A DNA stretch of 62,426 nt, taken from contig LNFL01000143.1 of assembly GCA_001464275.1 (NCBI GenBank), positions 1 to 62,426 on the forward strand. The letters run 5' to 3'. Shown here one piece after another: positions 57,870-62,426 of the stretch; position 1 is the first letter of the stretch; every line of letters starts with the position of its first letter. Both the position numbers and the translations under genes were made by a program. The notes under the pieces are model-generated. The model did no database searches. It saw only the letters and a list, made by a program, of their open reading frames with translations, and was not told the DNA's origin. The stretch is from Actinobacteria bacterium Ga0077560. Its GTDB lineage: Bacteria; Actinomycetota; Thermoleophilia; Miltoncostaeales; Miltoncostaeaceae.

Positions 57870-58824
57870 CCGCCGCCTGGCCGGGCTGGTCGCCCTCCTG
57901 CTGCTGCTGCTCGGCCTCGCCGGCTGCGGCGGCGGGTCGGGCGACGGCGGCCAGCTGCGGCTCGGCTACTTCCCGAACATCACCCACGGCCCGGCGCTGA
58001 TCGGGGTGCAGGAGGGGATCTTCGAGCGCGACATCACCGCCATGGCCGTGACGCCCGAGAAGTTCGCCACCGGCACGGAGGCGGTGGCCGCGATGCTCTC
58101 CGGCTCGCTCGACGCCTCCTACATGGGGATGGGCCCGGTCATCACCACGCTCAGCCGGGCGCCCGGGTCGCTGCGCGTCGTGGCGGGCGTGGGGGAGGCC
58201 GGCGCGGTCCTGGTGGTGCGCCGGGGCGCCGGCATCCGCAGCGTCGCCGACCTACGGGGCAAGCGGATCGGGTTCCCCGGCTTCGGCAACACCCAGGACC
58301 TGACGCTGCGGATCGTGCTGAACCAGGCCGGCCTCAGCACCGACCGGTCCGACCCCGACGTGCGGCTGGTGCGCATCCGCAACGCCGATCTGCAGACCGC
58401 ATTCGAGCGCGGCGCCCTGGACGCCGCGCTGCCGCCCGAGCCGTGGGGCGCGCTGCTGGAGCAGGCCGGGATCGCCGACGTGCTGCTGCCCGCCGACCGG
58501 ATCCTGGGCGGCCGCTACCCCACCACCGTGCTGGTCGTGCGCAGCGCGTTCGCCGACGCCAACCCCGAGGCGGTGGAGCAGCTGCTGGCCGCGAACCGGC
58601 GGGTCGTGGAGCTTGCGCGCGACCCCGCCCGGGTGGCCGACGCCTTTCTCGCCGAGGTGAAGAGCAGCACGATCGACCGGCAGCTCCTGCTGCGCGCCAT
58701 CGGCACCAACGTCCCCACCACCGAGGTCGACCCGGAGGGCACCGCGGCGCTCCTGCGGGCCGCCGAGGACGCCGGGTACATGGACGAGCCGGTCGCCCTG
58801 CGCGACCTGCTTCCGGCCCGATAG
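57853..58824 (+). CDS. ABC importer substrate-binding lipoprotein (SsuA/NrtA/ThiY family)
   Basis: 323 residues from TTG 57853. Signal with lipobox 'LLGLAGCGGG' near residue 25. Family blocks 'LGYFPNITHGPALIGVQEGI', 'GTEAVAAMLSGSLDASYMGM' and 'RGKRIGFPGFGNTQDLTLRI'. The ligand could be a sulfonate, nitrate, taurine or a pyrimidine; none can be chosen from sequence alone. Confidence 0.9.
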   Translation: MPPRSDRRLAGLVALLLLLLGLAGCGGGSGDGGQLRLGYFPNITHGPALIGVQEGIFERDITAMAVTPEKFATGTEAVAAMLSGSLDASYMGMGPVITTLSRAPGSLRVVAGVGEAGAVLVVRRGAGIRSVADLRGKRIGFPGFGNTQDLTLRIVLNQAGLSTDRSDPDVRLVRIRNADLQTAFERGALDAALPPEPWGALLEQAGIADVLLPADRILGGRYPTTVLVVRSAFADANPEAVEQLLAANRRVVELARDPARVADAFLAEVKSSTIDRQLLLRAIGTNVPTTEVDPEGTAALLRAAEDAGYMDEPVALRDLLPAR

Positions 58825-58832
58825 GCCGGAAA

Positions 58833-58852
58833 CCCCGGGATTCCGCCCGGGG
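58833..58852 (+). terminator. 7-bp perfect hairpin after the importer operon
   Basis: CCCCGGG (58833-58839) and CCCGGGG (58846-58852) around ATTCCG, 8 bases after the stop. Separates the importer from the ParA gene. Confidence 0.55.
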
Positions 58853-58923
58853 ACGGAGGACTCCGGACCAGCGGGTCGAATGAGCGCCGGGAAGGTCCCT
58901 GCCGTCCGCCGAGGCGCATTCCT

Positions 58924-59715
58924 ATGTCACGTCAAGCGCTCGTCCTGGCACTCGCCAACCAGAAGGGCGGGGTCGCCAAGACCACCACCACCGTCAACCT
59001 CGGGGTCGCGCTGCGCCAGCAGGGCTACCGCGTGCTCGCGGTGGACCTCGATCCGCAGAGCAACCTCTCCATGAGCCAGGGCATCGACGTCGAGCACCTG
59101 GAGACCACGATGTACGACGTCCTGGTGCGCGGGGTGCCGCTCACCGAGACGCTCCACGTGCGCGAGATCGACGTGGCCGCCGCGGGTATCGAGTTGGCCG
59201 GCGCGGAGCTGGCCCTCAGCTCCACGATGGGCCGCGAACGCGCCCTGGAGCGCGCGCTCAAGCCGCTGCGCCACGCCTACGACGTCATCCTGCTCGACAC
59301 CCCGCCCTCGCTTGGGCTGCTGACCATCAACGCGATGGTCGCCTCACAGGGCGTGATCGTGCCGGTGCAGTGCGAGTACCTGTCGCTGCGCGGTCTGGCG
59401 CAGCTCCAGGCCACGCTGGAACAGGTCCGGGAGCACCTGAACCCGGATGTGCGCATCATGGGGATCGTCCCCACGATGTACGACGGCAGGACCGTCCACG
59501 GCCGCGAGGCGGTGGACGTGCTCGTGCAGAGCTTCGGGGACATCGTCTTCGACGTCCGGATCGGCAAGACGATCCGGTTCGCGGAGGCACCGGTTCGCGG
59601 GAGGAGCGTCCTCTCGTACGACCCGGATGGACAGGCCGCGCGCTGGTACCGCCAGCTCGCGCGGGAGGTGATCGCTCGGGAACTGAGCCCCGAGCTCCAG
59701 GAGGTGCGCGCATGA
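58924..59715 (+). CDS. ParA-family ATPase (Soj-like)
   Basis: 263 residues. Deviant Walker A 'NQKGGVAKTTTTVNLGVALR' at about 13-32 with both lysines (KGGxxKT), then 'LAVDLDPQSNLS', 'DVILLDTPPSLGLLTINAMV' and 'VPVQCEYLSLRGLAQLQATL'. It lacks the N-terminal HTH of plasmid type Ia ParA. No parB gene or parS-like site was seen next to it; instead it is coupled (ATGA) to an FtsZ-like gene, pointing to a positioning role. This could be chromosomal Soj or a separate cargo-positioning ParA. Confidence 0.92.
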   Translation: MSRQALVLALANQKGGVAKTTTTVNLGVALRQQGYRVLAVDLDPQSNLSMSQGIDVEHLETTMYDVLVRGVPLTETLHVREIDVAAAGIELAGAELALSSTMGRERALERALKPLRHAYDVILLDTPPSLGLLTINAMVASQGVIVPVQCEYLSLRGLAQLQATLEQVREHLNPDVRIMGIVPTMYDGRTVHGREAVDVLVQSFGDIVFDVRIGKTIRFAEAPVRGRSVLSYDPDGQAARWYRQLAREVIARELSPELQEVRA

Positions 59716-60934
59716 ACGGACGCCACGAACGCGCGAGCATGCGCGAGGGGCCGCTGACCGAGCTGTTCCGCAACACCGAGTCGCTGCGGGCGGCACCGCG
59801 TGAGGAGTTCCTCATGCCGGAGCCCGAACCCCGCCACTACGACGCCAACAACTACCTCGCGGTCATCCGCGTGGTCGGCGTGGGCGGCGCGGGCTGCAAT
59901 GCGATCAACCGCATGGTCGAGGCCGGCCTGCGCGGCGTCGAGTTCGTCGCCATCAACACCGACCGCCAGGCGCTGGACGCCTGCGACGCCGACGTGGCCA
60001 TCCCGGTGGGCATCGAGCTCACCCGCGGCCGCGGCACCGGTGGCGACCTCGACAAGGGCGAGCTGTCGCTCAAGGAGAGCGAGGAGCACATCCGCCGGGT
60101 CCTGCGCGGCAGCGACCTGGTGTTCATCGCCGCCGGCGAGGGCGGCGGCACCGGCACCGGCGGCGCGCCCGTCGTGGCCAAGATCGCCCGCGAGCTGGGC
60201 GCGCTCACCGTCGCCGTGGTCACCCGGCCGTTCGCGTTCGAGGGCAACCGCCGCGTGAAGGCGGCCGACGAGGGGCTCAAGCGCCTCCACGAGTCGGCGG
60301 ACACGGTCATCGTGATCCCGAACGACCGCCTCATGAGCGTCCTGGAGCGCGGCACCAGCATGGTGGACGCCTTCCGGGTGACCGACGACCTGCTGCGGCA
60401 GGGCGTGCAGGGCATCTGCGACCTCATCACGCTGCCGGGCCTCATCAACCTGGACTTCGCCGACGTGCGCACCGTCATCCGCGACGCCGGCTCGGCAACC
60501 GGGCGGCCGACGCGGCGCAGGCGGCGATCTCCTCGCCGCTGCTTGAGACGCCGATCGACGGCGCCAAGGGCGTGCTGCTGGGCATCACCGGCGGCCCGGA
60601 CCTGTCGCTGATGGAGATCAGCGAGGCGGCCGAGGTGGTCGCCGCCGCCGCCGACCCCGATGCGAACATCATCTTCGGTGCGAGCATCGACCCGGCCCTG
60701 GCCGGCCAGGTGTGGGTGACCGTGGTCGCGGCGAACCTCAGCGGTGAGCGCTCCCAGCCGGCCGCCCCGCCGGCCGCCGAGCCGGCCGCGTCACGTCCGG
60801 TGTCGCGACCGGTGCCCACCCGGCACCAGCAGCTGCACCGCCCCAGCGTGGGCGGCGTTCCGGTGGAGCAGATCCTCACGCCGGCGCGCATCCCGGTGAC
60901 GCTGCCCGCGTCGCCGGTCAACGGCACGGAGTAG
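59712..60934 (+). pseudogene. ftsZ: FtsZ-like GTPase, divergent and disrupted near 60495
   Basis: From ATG 59712 about 50 non-conserved residues precede '[20 protein letters not shown]' and the tubulin signature '[11 protein letters not shown]', then '[20 protein letters not shown]' and the T7 loop '[13 protein letters not shown]'. At 'RDAGSA' the frame breaks and '[16 protein letters not shown]' to the end ('[17 protein letters not shown]') continues in another frame to TAG 60932-60934. About 10 highly conserved residues are missing, length 1 modulo 3. The T3 loop reads '[12 protein letters not shown]' instead of GLGAGADPEVG-like, and no FtsA/SepF-binding C-terminal peptide is visible. ATG 59814 with GAGGAG upstream is an alternative start. 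Confidence 0.82.
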
Positions 60935-62426
60935 TCACCACGCCGGCGTTCACCGGCGTCGTCGCCGCAGGCCATCCGGCGTCCGCGAGAGCGGGCGCCG
61001 AGGCCCTGGTGCGCGGCGGGTCCGCGGTGGACGCCGCGGTCGCGGCGGCGTTCGCCAGCGCCGTCGCCGAGAGCCCGCTCACCGGCCCCGGCGCCGGCGG
61101 GTTCATGCTGGTGCGTCCCCCCGGCGGACCGGCCGTGCTGCTCGACTTCTTCGTGGCGGTCCCCGGGCTGGGTCCGCGGGGGCGCCGGTTGCGCGAGGAG
61201 GACCTGCACGCCTACACCGTGCCGTTCGGTGACGCGGAGCAGGTGTTCCACATCGGCCCGGCCTCGGTGGCCGTGCCGGGCATGGTGCAGGGCCTGGTCG
61301 CCGCATGGGAGCGCTACGGCCGGCTGCCGCTGCCCGGGCTGGTGGCGCCCGCGGTGGGGCTGGCGCGCGAGGGCGTGGTGCTGAGCGCGCAGGCGGGCTA
61401 CCTGCACGACATCCTCGCCGGGATGCTCACCCACACCCCGGATGCCGCCGGGGTGTACGCCCCGGAGGGGCGGGTGCTGGGCGAGGGCGATCGGATCCGG
61501 CTGCCGCAGCTGGCCGACACGCTGGAGGAGCTGGGGCGCACGGGCGCGGCGGCGATGGCGCCCGGCGGCTGGCTGGCCCGCATGATCGTGGACGGGCTGC
61601 GTGAGATGGGCGGCCTGGTGACCGAGGAGGACCTGGCCGCGTATCGGGTGGTCGAGCGACGGCCGCTGGAGGCGGGGTTCCGCGGGCTCACGATCCTCAC
61701 CAACCCGCCGCCGTCGGCGGGCGGTGTGCTGATCGCCGCGGCGCTGGCCTCGTTGCGGGGCGGCGTCCCGGCGGTGGGCGACGTGGCCCACTACGGCGCG
61801 ATCGCCGCGGCGGGTGCCGCCGCGAACGCGCTGCGAGACGACGCGTTCGCGGCCTGGAGCGGTTCTGGGGCCGCCTCGCCGAGGGCGGTGCGACGGGCGG
61901 ACCCAGCAGGGGGCCGAACGGCACCACGCACGTGAGCGCCATCGACGCCGACGGCGGCATGGCCAGCCTCTCCAGCAGCAACGGCGCGGGATCGGGCGTG
62001 ATGCTGCCCGGCACGGGGTTCCTGCTGAACAACATGCTGGGTGAGGAGGACCTCAACCCCGGCGGGTTCGGGGCGCTGCCGCCCGGGCTGCGGATGACCT
62101 CGATGATGGCCCCCACGCTGCTGCTGCGCGGCGACGAGCCCGCCGTGGCGATCGGATCGGCCGGCTCGAACCGCCTGCGTTCGGCGATCCTGCAGACGTT
62201 GGTGAGCATCGTGGACGGCGGCCTGGGGATGCGCGATGCGGTCCACCGTCCGCGGGTGCATCACGAGTCCGGGGGCGTGGACGTGGAGGGCGGGGTCCCC
62301 GACGATGCCTGCGCGGCGCTCGAGGCCGCCGGGTATCGTCTGCGCCGCTGGGGCGGCATGAACCTCTTCTTCGGAGGCGTCAGCGCCGCGGGATACGTGG
62401 ACGGCGTGCTGGACGGCGCGGGTGAC
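60934..62426 (+). pseudogene. ggt: Gamma-glutamyltransferase, disrupted near 61845-61857 and cut by window end
   Basis: Similarity begins at about 60934 ('AFTGVVAAGHPASARAGAEA', 'GGSAVDAAVAAAFASAVAES', 'GPGAGGFMLVRPPG') but the codon in the expected start position is GTC and no ATG/GTG/TTG precedes it in frame; GTG 61009 would remove conserved residues. The large-subunit frame ends falsely at 61935. The small subunit, with nucleophile Thr in 'GTTHVSAIDADGGMASLSSS' and 'APTLLLRGDEPAVAIGSAGS', continues in another frame from about 61854 to the window edge. A segment between 'RDDAFAA' and 'ERFWGRLAEGG' is lost (1 modulo 3). Role: glutathione and gamma-glutamyl hydrolysis/transfer. Confidence 0.8.

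Overview
The window is very GC-rich, with near-universal G/C at third codon positions, many GTG starts and many 4-base ATGA/GTGA gene overlaps. It looks like a flagellated, single-membrane actinobacterium, most likely of the Thermoleophilia/Solirubrobacterales type. That placement is an inference from DUF4032 and DUF2510 proteins, a FliY-type switch, CheC/CheD, a DrrAB-like exporter, GC content, and the absence here of the L/P-ring genes flgH and flgI. No rRNA, tRNA, insertion sequence or CRISPR array was seen.

Layout. 1-2665 (minus strand): a DUF4032 protein cut by the window edge, a DUF1003 membrane protein and an MgtE-N/CBS protein. 2700-10083: fliS, an HDOD gene, flgB, flgC, fliE, fliF, fliG, fliH, fliI. 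10084-16720: a non-flagellar block splitting fliI from fliJ. It holds an unusual 660-base intergenic region, a CBS protein, an ABC exporter, an Fn3-like protein, a MarR regulator, a haloacid dehalogenase and a DrrAB-like exporter behind a palindromic operator. 16750-30992: fliJ, a lytic transglycosylase, fliK, flgD, a TIGR02530-like gene, flgE, flbD, motA, motB, fliL, a convergent HATPase kinase, then fliM, fliY, cheY, fliO, fliP, fliQ, fliR, cheB. 31045-37508: an ECF sigma factor with a membrane partner, cheR, a minus-strand YyaC/DUF1256 gene, cheA, cheC, cheD. 37604-45368: flhB, flhA, flhF, a PilZ gene and four unrecognised genes. 45460-58824: housekeeping and accessory genes, including an L,D-transpeptidase, a methyltransferase, a TfoX C-terminal protein, hflX, htpX, a NarL-type two-component pair, a DUF2510 protein, a CNNM transporter and a nitrate/sulfonate-type ABC importer. 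58924-62426: a ParA ATPase, a divergent FtsZ-like gene and a gamma-glutamyltransferase running off the right edge.

How it works together. The window encodes most of the basal body, export gate, export ATPase, motor, switch and chemotaxis core. Filament genes (fliC, fliD, flgK, flgL), flgM, flhG, cheW, receptor genes and the flagellar sigma factor gene are not in it. Seven good promoter matches to the sigma-28/SigD pattern (TCAA or TAAA, 15-16 bases, then [G/T][C/T]CGA...) lie before fliS, fliJ, flbD, fliM, cheY, cheA and flhB, and a weaker one lies before cheR. This suggests the whole locus is one sigma-28-type regulon. Three sites sit exactly 7 bases before the start codon, implying leaderless mRNAs.

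Caution. Seven conserved genes (motA, motB, cheY, cheA, the L,D-transpeptidase, ftsZ-like, ggt) appear to lack short internal stretches compared with their families. Five of these losses are out of frame. The rest of each gene is well preserved, so assembly or consensus error is the first explanation to exclude; the present sequence cannot settle it.
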